From: Methanolobus vulcani
Lineage (GTDB): Archaea > Halobacteriota > Methanosarcinia > Methanosarcinales > Methanosarcinaceae
Reading direction: 5' to 3'
Length of the DNA stretch: 64,000 bases
NCBI RefSeq assembly: GCF_006546655.1
Contig: NZ_VIAQ01000019.1
Location: forward strand, 124,001 to 188,000
In this document: positions 17,901 through 26,313 of the stretch, piece after piece
How the letters are laid out: every line of letters begins with the position of its first letter
Numbering within the stretch: the first letter of the stretch is position 1
The notes under the pieces: generated by a model
The model's input: the letters and a program-made list of their open reading frames with translations, nothing else
What the model was told of the DNA's origin: nothing
Databases searched by the model: none
Position numbers and translations under genes: made by a program

Positions 17901-19180
17901 ACGATCTTTCCATTCTGATCGATAACAACAATTCCATCATTTAATTGTTCAAAGAATATACGTCTTCTAATAGCTTCTTCTTTAATTTTTTCTTCAGCCG
18001 TCATTCTTTCGGAAACATCTCTGCCAATCCCCAGCACACCTATAAGTTTTCCATTTGAATCATACATAGGACTTTTAATAGTTTCCAGATATTCTTCATG
18101 GCCGTCATCAGCATAGGTAACTGATTCCTCATTCACCAAAGGCTTGCCAGCTTCTAATGTTTCGATATCTTTTTGTCTGAAAAAATCTGCAAGTTCTTTG
18201 GCAACAAAATCATAATCTGTCTTTCCAATAATATCTTCTTGCTTAGCACCAACTAATCGCTCGAACTTAGGGTTGCATCCGAGGAATGTACCATGGACAT
18301 CTTTAATCCATATGCAATCTGGAATAGTATTCACCAGTGTACGTAGCTGTCCTACAGTATTCCTTAGAACAGCTTCTGCTTCTTTACGTTCAGTGATATC
18401 TTGAATAATAGCGGCAAAACAATCATCTTCAATTTTACATGCGTTCACAGAATAATGTTTATTTTGCTGTGGATTGAATGTTTCAAAACTTGCAGGTATT
18501 CCAGTGAGAACAACGTTTCCGTATGTTTCAATTAAGGATGTTTCTTTTACATATGGATGAATTTCAGTAATAAGTTTGCCAATAACATCGGTTATTTTCA
18601 GTCCAGTATATTTCTCAAAAGCTGGATTTGCTTCCAAATAGATGCAGTCTATTGGTTTTCCATCATCATTAAAAATCATTTTATGGAGGACTACTCCACT
18701 GATGGCATTCTTTATTATTTGATCGTTTTTACTTGTGATATATCTTAAATCCCTATCATTAGCTTCATCTTCAAGAAGAACTTCTTCACATTCATTTACC
18801 TTTGATATATCATTGACCATTAAGCAAAGAAGAGTTCTTTCTTCAGTGGTTATTGGAATTAAACAAATATCAACATCGTGGATTTCATTATTTTGCAGTT
18901 TTTGTTTAGAGATGAAATGATTTTGAATCCCCTTCTCTGCTTTAGATAACTCTACTTTTATTTTTTGTTCAGACATCATATCGATTTGAGTTATTTTCAT
19001 TTGTCTGAAATCTTCAGATGAACAGCCATAAAAATAGGAAGCAGCATTATTAGCATAGATAATATCCAGGCTATCAGGATCAATAATTAGCATAACAGCT
19101 TTATCGTTATTGAATAGGCACGAGTATTCCGTCTCTATTTTCTCCTGAATGCGCTTTAAAGATCTGGAATTATCTTTCAT
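14972..19180 (-). CDS. Soluble multi-PAS sensor histidine kinase 2
   Basis: 1402 residues, no membrane helix, no GAF. About nine PAS domains precede the kinase core (approximately 20-130, 155-265, 275-395, 400-520, 530-660, 660-780, 790-905, 910-1030, 1035-1150). Two pairs are near copies: the GKTDYDF type (third and seventh) and the DGIVVxxxKGEVxEANQKYADMLGY type (fourth and ninth). HisKA carries MSHELRTPLNSVIGFSQ; HATPase_c carries NLLSNAIKF, DNGIGIP and GGIGLGLAIVKYYVEMH. The C-terminal residues match kinases 1 and 3 (FTFTIPIDS). Start is the ATG at 19180 after AGAGGATAT. Target regulator unknown. Confidence 0.9.
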   Translation of the reverse strand: MKDNSRSLKRIQEKIETEYSCLFNNDKAVMLIIDPDSLDIIYANNAASYFYGCSSEDFRQMKITQIDMMSEQKIKVELSKAEKGIQNHFISKQKLQNNEIHDVDICLIPITTEERTLLCLMVNDISKVNECEEVLLEDEANDRDLRYITSKNDQIIKNAISGVVLHKMIFNDDGKPIDCIYLEANPAFEKYTGLKITDVIGKLITEIHPYVKETSLIETYGNVVLTGIPASFETFNPQQNKHYSVNACKIEDDCFAAIIQDITERKEAEAVLRNTVGQLRTLVNTIPDCIWIKDVHGTFLGCNPKFERLVGAKQEDIIGKTDYDFVAKELADFFRQKDIETLEAGKPLVNEESVTYADDGHEEYLETIKSPMYDSNGKLIGVLGIGRDVSERMTAEEKIKEEAIRRRIFFEQLNDGIVVIDQNGKIVEANQKYADMLGYPMNELLQLHIWDWDESFTREKLSEAIRTTDQHGYFKTKHRRKDGSSYDVEVTSTNATICGQNLAYCICRDITEINRTAESLKQAKQQYKHASKLLQEVIESPKDVVIFALDKDYRYITFNKNHQMTMEHIWGSRIEIGVSMLDYIKNPADMEKAKANFDRVLAGEAFTVIEEYGDSSLNRRWYENVYSPLEDDDGNVIGLTLFLTDITESKLAEIELLRKDIQLRTAQSVGNVGSWEIDLTSHIVDASEEARKIYGIEDDKEYTNEYIRNLALPEYHQMLSDSMIDLITKGIRYDVEFKIRRVSDGEIRDIHSAGEYFADRNVVIGMIQDITERKNAEMTLKNSEKQLQTIIDTIPDLLWVKDINGVFITCNHKLEQLLNADIADIIGKTDYDFVDKEVADLFRQKDFETLETGKLTINEEMVTYAADGHQEYLETIKTPMYDSSGKVMGILGIGRDISERKQAEKSILEEHKRLANIIEGTNVGTWEWNIQTGITSFNERWAEIVGYTLNELLPLDIHTWNKLVHPEDKNEMNVLLQKHFTGELEIYDHEVRMRHKNGEWVWIHARGKVIEWDDAGKPLLMYGTHADITEKKRTEARFAEETNRRRILIEQSNDGIVVLNDKGEVIEANQKYADMLGYSMSELLQLHVWDWDNRYSPKRLIEYIKNTDESGVIFEVLQRRKDGSFVDVEVSSNGIILNGQKLVFCVCRDITERKQAELLLLQAKALAEESNQIKSEFIANMSHELRTPLNSVIGFSQILNEKVFGDLNEKQMHYICNIQRSGNHLLELINDILDISKIESGNMEYAPEITDIKEIMDEITVLTEPLVADKHIVLETNSEFDKLEINVDRMKIKQIMFNLLSNAIKFTPKNGKVWFDSKIINGNIQISVSDNGIGIPLEKQKTIFEPFKQASSSTSRTHGGIGLGLAIVKYYVEMHSGQIHVESEPDKGSSFTFTIPIDSGSC

Positions 19181-19539
19181 ATATCCTCTTTGATTACTTT
19201 TTTGAAAAAAAGTAGTTATTATTTATATATAAGTAAAATATCAACCGTGCTGCATTATATTATGTTAATGTGTAATTATTGCACATAATATATAATAGAT
19301 GTCATATTAATTATTTTTAATATCCCCTGAATATTGTTTTTAGAGAGTCATAATGACTTTTCCTGCCATCCATGCTATACATATCTCGAATTGCACTTCA
19401 TCCGGATTGCATATTTTGACAGGAGTTGAATTATTTGCCTTGCCAGAATACACCAAGTTATGTGATGTAGATGCATTGTAAGGAATAGAAATGTCTATAT
19501 AAAGGTCAAGTTTTGATTAAATTTATGATGGAAAATAGA
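19181..19539. other. Intergenic region between two kinase genes
   Basis: AT-rich spacer with no credible ORF. The run TTTATATATAAG at about 19220-19231 lies near the start of kinase 2 and is a likely TATA element for it on the minus strand. No repeat or RNA structure stood out. Confidence 0.5.
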
Positions 19540-22500
19540 TTAATTTATTCTTGAATCAATCGGTATTGTAAAAGTAAAAGTGCTTCCTTTTCCAACTTCA
19601 CTTTCAACATAGATTTCTCCTGAATGCATCTCTATGTAATATTTCGCAATAGAAAGTCCGAGTCCTGTTCCACCGTGAATGCGGTTTGCAAAGGAACTAA
19701 CCTGCTTGAACGGATCAAATATAGCTTGCTGCTTGTCCAAGGGAATACCAATACCGTTATCGCATACAGATATCTGAATACCTTTGTCCAGGATTTTAGA
19801 ATTAAACCAAACTTTGCCATTTTCAGGTGTGAATTTAACTGCATTGCTAAGAAGATTATATAGAATTTGTTTAAGCTTAAGCTTATCAGCATCAACTTCT
19901 AGCTCTTCAAAGTCCTTATTAACTTCAAAATCAATGTTTTTCGCTTTGATCAGAGGCTCCATTAATGATGTGATCTCATTGATCACTTCCTGTAAATAAA
20001 TTGTTTCGGGTGTAAATTCCATATTACCTGATTCAATTTTTGAAATATCGAGTATATCATTGATCAATTCCAGCAGATGTTCCCCACTTTTCAGTATATT
20101 ACAGACATAACCCATTTGTTTTTCATTCAGCTCTCCGAACATTCTGTCTGTTAGTACCTGGGAGAATCCAATTACCGAATTGAGTGGCGTACGCAGTTCA
20201 TGACTCATGTTTGCAATGAATTCCGATTTTGTTAGGTTTGACTCTTCAGCCAGTGCTTTAGCTTGAAGAAGAGCTAATTCAGCCTGTTTACGTTCAGTAA
20301 TATCCCTGCACACGCAAAAAATCAGATTCTGACCGTTAAAAATAGTCCCATTTGAGCTGACTTCAACATCAATAAAGCTCCCATCCTTACGACGTTGGCT
20401 TGTTTCAAATCTAACTCCGGATTCATCAGTATTTTTTAATAATTCAATTACTTCCTCATGTGAATATCTATTGTCCCAATCCCACACGTGTAATTGGAGG
20501 AACTCATTCATAGAATAGCCCAACATATCAGCATATTTCTGGTTAGCTTCAATTACTTCCCCTTTATCATTGAGAACTACTATTCCATCATTGGACTGCT
20601 CTATAAGAATACGTCTTCTTGCAGTTTCTTCTGCAACCCTGGCTTCAGTCCTTTTTCTCTCCGTGATGTCCTGTATAGTACCAATAACTACATTTCTTTC
20701 TGCAAAGTATTCTGCTGCAGCACTAATGAAGCGAATCTCCCCTTCTTTTGAGCTGGGGATTTCAAATTGAATATTATAAGCTTCTTTTCTTTCAATAAGG
20801 GCATTCATTGCGTTGTCCATTATTGGACGATATTTTGACAATGGGATTTTTTGTATTCTTTTTATTGTAAGCTCCTCATCTACTCCTACTCCGTATATGT
20901 TTCTTGCTTCCTCTGAAGCATTAACGATTCCAGAATTGAGATTGAACTCCCAGCTTCCAATATGTCCTACTTTTTGAGCTGTACGCAGTTGCATTTCTTT
21001 CCTTCGTAATTCCATTTCTGCCCGTTTACGTTCAGTTATATCCCTGCATACACAAAAAACAAGTTTCTGGCCGTCAATGATTGCTCCGTTCGAACTAACT
21101 TCAACTTCCAGTAAAGTTCCATCTTTACGACGGTGTAGTGTCTCGAACATGCAACCAGATTCATCAGTATTCTTTATCACTTCAATTAGTTCTTCGGGTG
21201 TCCATTGATTGTCCCAGTCCCATATGTGTAACTGGAGCACCTCATCCATAGAATAGCCCAGAATATCAGCATATTTCTGGTTAGCCTCAACAACCTCACC
21301 TTTGTCATTAACAACAACAATTCCATCATTGGATTGTTCAAAGAGGACACGTTTCCTGATAGTTTCTTCTGTCATCCTTTCTTCAGCTTTTTTTCGCTCA
21401 GTTATGTCTATGATTGCCGCCATAACTCTTTCAATACCATTGATGATTACAGGACTCAATCGGACATGCTGCCAAAAAGGCTCTCCGGTCATCTTTCTGT
21501 TGAACCATTCAAATTCCTGTGTTCCTTCATCTGCAGCTTTATGTATCCATCTCAGTGCATCTTTATAGGAATATTGAGGGAGTGACCATAATTCATTTGT
21601 TTTTAGCTGCTCAAGCGAAGAAAAACCATACATTTCACAGGTTTTAGGATTTGCATCAATGATCTCACCGCTATCCCTGTCATGTATTATTATCGAAATC
21701 GGTGCTTCTGTAAAAAGCGCCCTATATTGTTCTTCCCTGTCAAGAATAGTTTTTTCTGCCAGTTTGCGTTCAGAAATATCGTGATAATTCACAAGGAATC
21801 CATTTATTGAAGGCTCATCAAAAAGGTTTATACCTATAAATTCCGCCCATTTGTAGTTCCCATCTTTGCAACGGTACCTTGCTTCTATTTTAGTGGTAGC
21901 TTTTGGTTTAGTAGATATCTCATAGAGTGCTTCCTGTGTCTTTGCAATATCATCCGGGTGCATCAGTTCCCATGCAAAGTTACCAACCAGTTCCTCAGGT
22001 TTCCACCCAAACCATTTTTCTACATTTGGACTTTTGTACCTGTTAACCCCGCTTTTATCAACAATAGCAATAACGTCGGAAATGTTAGCTACCATTGCAC
22101 TGAGCTTTTCTTCACCTTCTTTTAGTGCTTTTTCAGAACGTACTCTACTAGTAATATCTCTGGTAGTACCCTGTATAATCAGAGGTTTTCCATTATCATC
22201 AGTGATCACTTTACATATTATCTCGACAGGAACACTATATCCTTTTTTATGGAGTAGCTCTACCTGAAACATGATGCCTTCTGATTTATCAGGTTTTCCC
22301 ATTTCCAATTGCATGAGGTCCATCATTTTCCTAAAATTACCTTCGTCACAGTGATCACTGAGTTTTGACCCAATCCATTCCTCGGGAGTAAATCCCATAA
22401 TCCTAGTTACTGCCGAATTAATGTATGAAAATACCAAGTCAAGTTCCAAAATCCAGATGCTATCTAGAGTATTATCAGCAAGGAAACGGTATTTTTCTTC

Positions 22501-23460
22501 ACTTTCATTGAGCGCATTTTCTGATTCTTTCAGCTCAGTCATATCCCTATATTCAACAGCCCTCACATTTCGTCCTTTATACGGTACGTTCCTTACTTGT
22601 ACGAAAATGGAATATTCAGTTCCATCTTTTTTAAGTCCTGTGGATTCATAAGATAATTCCTGCCATGTTCGCATATGAATTGTTGCTTCATCTCTGCACC
22701 TTTCGGAAAGGAGGAGCAGTCCATCCATCCCTATCAGTTCGTCAAGTGAATATCCTGTCATTTTAGAAAGACCTAAATTACAGTCAATTATAATGCCATC
22801 TCTATGCAGGAAAAGCCCACCTAAGGGTGCATCTGTCAGTGATTTATATCTTTCTTCACTTTCCTTCAGTTCATTTTCAGCTTTTCTATGGGAAATGCAT
22901 TCTCCAATCCCATCAGCAATCATTGTGAGGAGGTTGATATCCTCTTCATCCCATCTACGTGCTTTAACACAATCATCAAATCCAATAAAGCCCCAGAACT
23001 GCTGACCTGCAAAAATGGGAATCAGCAGTATTGAAAGAATCCCCTGTTCGCCAAGTATCGTTCTTTCAGGTTCATCCAGTTCTTCTACCAAATGCGCAAA
23101 GTAGTTTCTTGTACTTAATATGGATAATAGAGTAGGACTCCCTTCACTATAGGGCAGATGTTGAAGGTCCGGGTTGTCAATTTGTGCATCGATTCCTTCT
23201 GAGACAACTTCATATACCTGAGACATACAGAGACCATTATCAGGGTCATTTTCATTTTCAAAAATATACAATCTGCTAACATCTACAACCTGATGTATTG
23301 TGTCAAGTATTCTGGGTAAAATGTTGTCCAGACTGTTTTGTTCAAGTAAAATGCGCATGCATTTGACTGTTATAAGCTCATAGTCCAGTCTTTGTTTGAG
23401 TTTATTTTCTGTATCAAGAGTGTCAACATTGCCCGTTTTATTCATCTTGATGGACTCCAT
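19540..23460 (-). CDS. Soluble GAF/multi-PAS sensor histidine kinase 3
   Basis: 1306 residues. An N-terminal GAF (~50-195, with an LxYSEGSP segment and a terminal ISHRKAENELKESEE linker) is followed by about seven PAS domains (~200-320, 325-445, 450-570, 575-695, 700-820, 825-945, 950-1065), HisKA (MSHELRTPLNSVIGFSQV) and HATPase_c (NLLSNAVKF, DNGIGIP, GTGLGLSIAKYYIEMH). The last PAS is nearly identical, even in DNA, to the last PAS of kinase 2. No membrane segments. Start ATG at 23460 (M-E-S-I-K-M); a second ATG lies 15 bases on. Signal and output partner are unknown. Confidence 0.9.
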   Translation of the reverse strand: MESIKMNKTGNVDTLDTENKLKQRLDYELITVKCMRILLEQNSLDNILPRILDTIHQVVDVSRLYIFENENDPDNGLCMSQVYEVVSEGIDAQIDNPDLQHLPYSEGSPTLLSILSTRNYFAHLVEELDEPERTILGEQGILSILLIPIFAGQQFWGFIGFDDCVKARRWDEEDINLLTMIADGIGECISHRKAENELKESEERYKSLTDAPLGGLFLHRDGIIIDCNLGLSKMTGYSLDELIGMDGLLLLSERCRDEATIHMRTWQELSYESTGLKKDGTEYSIFVQVRNVPYKGRNVRAVEYRDMTELKESENALNESEEKYRFLADNTLDSIWILELDLVFSYINSAVTRIMGFTPEEWIGSKLSDHCDEGNFRKMMDLMQLEMGKPDKSEGIMFQVELLHKKGYSVPVEIICKVITDDNGKPLIIQGTTRDITSRVRSEKALKEGEEKLSAMVANISDVIAIVDKSGVNRYKSPNVEKWFGWKPEELVGNFAWELMHPDDIAKTQEALYEISTKPKATTKIEARYRCKDGNYKWAEFIGINLFDEPSINGFLVNYHDISERKLAEKTILDREEQYRALFTEAPISIIIHDRDSGEIIDANPKTCEMYGFSSLEQLKTNELWSLPQYSYKDALRWIHKAADEGTQEFEWFNRKMTGEPFWQHVRLSPVIINGIERVMAAIIDITERKKAEERMTEETIRKRVLFEQSNDGIVVVNDKGEVVEANQKYADILGYSMDEVLQLHIWDWDNQWTPEELIEVIKNTDESGCMFETLHRRKDGTLLEVEVSSNGAIIDGQKLVFCVCRDITERKRAEMELRRKEMQLRTAQKVGHIGSWEFNLNSGIVNASEEARNIYGVGVDEELTIKRIQKIPLSKYRPIMDNAMNALIERKEAYNIQFEIPSSKEGEIRFISAAAEYFAERNVVIGTIQDITERKRTEARVAEETARRRILIEQSNDGIVVLNDKGEVIEANQKYADMLGYSMNEFLQLHVWDWDNRYSHEEVIELLKNTDESGVRFETSQRRKDGSFIDVEVSSNGTIFNGQNLIFCVCRDITERKQAELALLQAKALAEESNLTKSEFIANMSHELRTPLNSVIGFSQVLTDRMFGELNEKQMGYVCNILKSGEHLLELINDILDISKIESGNMEFTPETIYLQEVINEITSLMEPLIKAKNIDFEVNKDFEELEVDADKLKLKQILYNLLSNAVKFTPENGKVWFNSKILDKGIQISVCDNGIGIPLDKQQAIFDPFKQVSSFANRIHGGTGLGLSIAKYYIEMHSGEIYVESEVGKGSTFTFTIPIDSRIN

Positions 23461-23758
23461 TGTCTCATTTTTAAGTCCCTATATATTAGATCACAATCAA
23501 AAGATTAACAATATATAAGTAAACACAACAACCGCCGATTTTATATGATGTCTAATATACATATCCAGTTCATATTTATAAATGTTTAGTTTATAGAATA
23601 TTTCCATGCAGGCTCCTGCATAAATTTATGATTGCTTATTAGAAATTTTTAATATGAGCATTTCAGTATCAACCTGATAAAATATTAGTTAAAACTATTT
23701 CACAAACCAGGTTCTCAAAAACATAAAATAATAAAAGTGTTAATTAAGTGACAGGTGC
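23461..23758. other. Divergent intergenic region
   Basis: 298 bases separating minus-strand kinase 3 from plus-strand small genes. It is AT-rich with several TATA-like runs (for example AACAATATATAAG at ~23507-23519) suited to the kinase promoter. No ORF or structured element recognised. Confidence 0.45.
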
Positions 23759-23947
23759 ATGTCATTGGATGCTAAAGAGATCATTCTGGTAATTGTAGTT
23801 ATTATAGCTGCTTTTGCCTTAGTAAAAGCCATTCTTAATTTCATGGGAGCTTTTTTCCATCTGGCATTCAGTTTTGTGTATCTTCTTGTTGTGTTCGCTG
23901 TGATTGTTCTGGGGATTATGGTTGTGGTGAAGTTGTTGTTTAAATGA
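23759..23947 (+). CDS. Small two-helix membrane protein
   Basis: 62 residues, almost wholly hydrophobic: one helix near residues 8-30, a second near 36-60, ending K-L-L-F-K. Unknown family. The ATG follows AGGTG very closely. A longer minus-strand ORF covers the same bases, but its product is low-complexity and Thr/Asn-rich with no ribosome site, so the plus-strand reading is preferred. No operon partner is evident, though another mini-gene begins ~65 bases downstream. Confidence 0.55.
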   Translation: MSLDAKEIILVIVVIIAAFALVKAILNFMGAFFHLAFSFVYLLVVFAVIVLGIMVVVKLLFK

Positions 23948-24011
23948 TGCTGTGAACTCAAAACATATAAAAATGTAAATTTTTTATATTCAATAATACT
24001 AATTTCACTTG

Positions 24012-24158
24012 GTGGTTGTAATCTCAATTTTATGTAAACTGGGTCTTCATAAATGGAGAAAAGCTGGAAGTTTTTCTAATTTTTCATCAAATGTACGTGA
24101 TCAACGTTATGAATGTGCAAGATGTGGAAAAAGAAAGACAAAAGTAGAAGCAAAATAG
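24012..24158 (+). CDS. Zinc-ribbon mini-protein, non-ATG start
   Basis: An open frame of about 48 codons encodes a peptide with C-K-L-G-L-H-K-W near its start and C-A-R-C-G-K-R-K near its end, the pattern of short methanogen zinc-ribbon proteins (Cys/His pair plus CxxC). No in-frame ATG exists; candidates are GTG at 24012, TTG at 24009, or an ATH codon (ATC 24021, ATT 24027) downstream of GGTGG at 24011-24015. The stop is TAG at 24156-24158. It is either a real gene with an unusual start or a decayed one; the conserved ends favour a recent functional state. Confidence 0.5.
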   Translation: MVVISILCKLGLHKWRKAGSFSNFSSNVRDQRYECARCGKRKTKVEAK

Positions 24159-24279
24159 TTCAATGCGATTTATATCCACAAATTTCCAAATGCAGAGACT
24201 GTTATGAAGAAAAGCACTATATACTACTGACCATATAATTTTACATAACTCATTATCTAACGTGGGAGGAGGGAGTAAA

Positions 24280-24702
24280 ATGAGTGACGTCATTAATTTT
24301 CGTCTGGATATGACAAGAGAGGAACTAAAAACAGAGCAGGAAGTCTCCGGGGATATAGACGAATTTAGTATCGAAAATATCAAACCTATTACGAGTCTGC
24401 CGGGGGAACCTCTGGAAGAAGCTCGTTTTGTCGAGCCGGTAACAGCTCTTGTTGGTGCAACTGTCCTTTACCTTGCAAAACGTATGATCGATCATTGGTT
24501 TAAAGAGAAGGAGCAGGGTGTTATGATGGACTTGAGGGAAGTACCACCACTCATATCACGAATTGCCGGCATACCAATGGGTTTTCTTGTAATCATTGAT
24601 AAAGACGGCCAGGCTACAACCCACAAAGTAGACTATGATAAAGGCGATGATGAGGCATTGAAATCCATGATGTCCATACTAAACCTGGCATTGGGTCAAT
24701 AA
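24280..24702 (+). CDS. Unknown protein, first gene of a two-gene unit with a metallopeptidase-like protein
   Basis: 140 residues, family not recognised. An acidic N-terminal half (about residues 1-55) is followed by a helix (ALVGATVLYLAKRMIDHWF) and a compact C-terminal alpha/beta segment (FLVIIDKDGQATTHKVDYD). It could be a small adaptor domain. Start is the ATG at 24280, behind the strong GGGAGGAGGGAG; an ATG at 24262 lies upstream of that site and is rejected. Seventeen bases separate its stop from the next gene, which has the HExxH motif, and GGGGGGAT in that gap serves the partner, so the two are cotranscribed. The association resembles bacterial conflict-system adaptor/effector pairs (inference). 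Confidence 0.65.
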   Translation: MSDVINFRLDMTREELKTEQEVSGDIDEFSIENIKPITSLPGEPLEEARFVEPVTALVGATVLYLAKRMIDHWFKEKEQGVMMDLREVPPLISRIAGIPMGFLVIIDKDGQATTHKVDYDKGDDEALKSMMSILNLALGQ

Positions 24703-24719
24703 GGGGGGATCTAAGCTCA

Positions 24720-25952
24720 ATGAGCAATAATTTTGAGTACCTGAATGGAGCCATTAATATTTCAGCACCATTGCCGGATATTTTGCAGGAAAAAGGGTTA
24801 GACGCATTCTATGAAAACCCCAATAATGCAAAGTGGGGAGATGTTCTCTGCCGTGTGCTCTATCATGAATCCATTCATTTCTGGCAATTTCTTGCCTCTG
24901 GCTATATAGCCAATCTGATCAGTGAGGAATGGAAACGCCTGGATCATTTTGAACAAATGAACGAGATAATCCCTAAAAGTGATTTTTTAAAGAACTTTAG
25001 CCAGCGTCCTGAAGACATCCCATTTTCGCCTTATGAGCTTACCGAATGCTGGGCCAGGTATTGGGATGTTCATACTCGCAGTCCTGCACGAATAATACAG
25101 GAAGAAGGAATTGAAATTGGCGAAGCTAAAACCTATAATAATAGACTGGCTGGCAATTATTCATGGATAGAATATGACACAATAATGCAACAGGGTGAAG
25201 ATTCTCACCTCTATGCTCAGCCCTACAGATGGCTGTTGGAAAAAGCTTCCGGCAATAGTTATCTTATCGCACTTCTGTTTCCAGTAATAACCCACGCATC
25301 ATTTGGCAGCCCTGACCCGGTTAGTGTTTTCACATCTTGTTTTGAACGTGCAACAGAGGAAGATATAATAAAGGAGATAATGGAACATCGCTCAGGTAAT
25401 ATTAATTTTGACTGGATCAATAGCTGGACATTCGCCTGGGACAAAATTGTGTTACCAACACTTGAAGAGAAAAACTTACCTGGTTTTACAAGCGGTTTTG
25501 ATGTAATTCAAAGAGGAACATTGGGAACTCATCCAATTTACCGCGAATATCTTGAAAAAGCACAGGTTTTATGGAAATTTGTGAAACTGGCAAATATGTT
25601 TGATACTTCTGGCGAAGATCAAAATGATATATCTGATTATTCCATGGACGAAATCGAAAACCATGCAATTAAAGAAATGGCTGCAAACAACCCCTGGATC
25701 ATTTTTGCTCTGCCGGGTCAGCCACACTACCGGAATTTATTAGGTCACTACCTATCGCCTCCGATTATAAGCTTCAAGAATATCACATATTCAACTAATA
25801 AAGCCACTAGCATGTGGGAATCAAAAGACAAAATGGATGAAACACATGAAACTTTTGAATCGAAAGCAAATGAACTGGAAATTAGAATCAGGCGATTTCG
25901 TGCAGCAGAAAAAGCTCAGTCTCTGGGACTGCCACTCAATGCATTTGAATAA
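24720..25952 (+). CDS. HExxH metallopeptidase-like protein of unknown family
   Basis: 410 residues, soluble. A zincin-type motif is seen at residues 49-53 (H-E-S-I-H, in YHESIHFWQ), and an E109 in ELTECWARYWD about 56 residues later could be the third zinc ligand, as in gluzincins. The rest is helical and rich in Trp, with a Ser/Asp-rich C-terminal third. No signal peptide, so it acts in the cytosol. Possible roles are a protease effector or a non-peptidase zinc protein. It follows the 140-residue partner by 17 bases. No ATPase or nuclease that would complete a known defence system is adjacent. Fold and activity are inferred from the motif only. Confidence 0.6.
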   Translation: MSNNFEYLNGAINISAPLPDILQEKGLDAFYENPNNAKWGDVLCRVLYHESIHFWQFLASGYIANLISEEWKRLDHFEQMNEIIPKSDFLKNFSQRPEDIPFSPYELTECWARYWDVHTRSPARIIQEEGIEIGEAKTYNNRLAGNYSWIEYDTIMQQGEDSHLYAQPYRWLLEKASGNSYLIALLFPVITHASFGSPDPVSVFTSCFERATEEDIIKEIMEHRSGNINFDWINSWTFAWDKIVLPTLEEKNLPGFTSGFDVIQRGTLGTHPIYREYLEKAQVLWKFVKLANMFDTSGEDQNDISDYSMDEIENHAIKEMAANNPWIIFALPGQPHYRNLLGHYLSPPIISFKNITYSTNKATSMWESKDKMDETHETFESKANELEIRIRRFRAAEKAQSLGLPLNAFE

Positions 25953-25971
25953 TTGACTCTAAATAACAATC

Positions 25972-26313
25972 ATGTCCATCAAAGAAATAGGCTGCTGCGG
26001 TGCATACTGCAAAACCTGTAAACCATTTTACACCGGAACCTGCAAGGGATGCAAAATCGGCTATGACACCGGTGATAGAGACATCAGCAAAGCCAGATGC
26101 AAAATAAAAATCTGCTGCATTGTGAAAGGATATGATAGCTGTGCCGATTGTCCTGAAATTGAGACATGCCCTGCAATTATGGAGTTCTACGGTAAAAATG
26201 GGTACAAATACGGGAAATATCAGCAGGCAACTGAGTTTATAAGGGAATACGGATATGAAGAGTTTTTGAAGATTGCGAATAACTGGACGAATGCTTATGG
26301 TAAATACAAGTAG
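25972..26313 (+). CDS. DUF3795-type cysteine-rich protein
   Basis: 113 residues. The N-terminal half is packed with cysteines: CCGAYCKTC, CKGCK, CKIKICC, CADC, CPAI, as in the DUF3795 family, which probably binds zinc or an iron-sulfur cluster. The C-terminal half is helical (EFIREYGYEEFLKIANNW). Function unknown. It starts 19 bases after the metallopeptidase-like gene and its last codons overlap the start of the nucleotidyltransferase gene, so all may share one transcript. Confidence 0.8.
   Translation: MSIKEIGCCGAYCKTCKPFYTGTCKGCKIGYDTGDRDISKARCKIKICCIVKGYDSCADCPEIETCPAIMEFYGKNGYKYGKYQQATEFIREYGYEEFLKIANNWTNAYGKYK

Noticed and set aside
23740-24027. 95-residue minus-strand ORF
   Set aside because: Low-complexity Thr/Asn-rich product with no ribosome site; opposite-strand membrane and zinc-ribbon frames explain the bases better.
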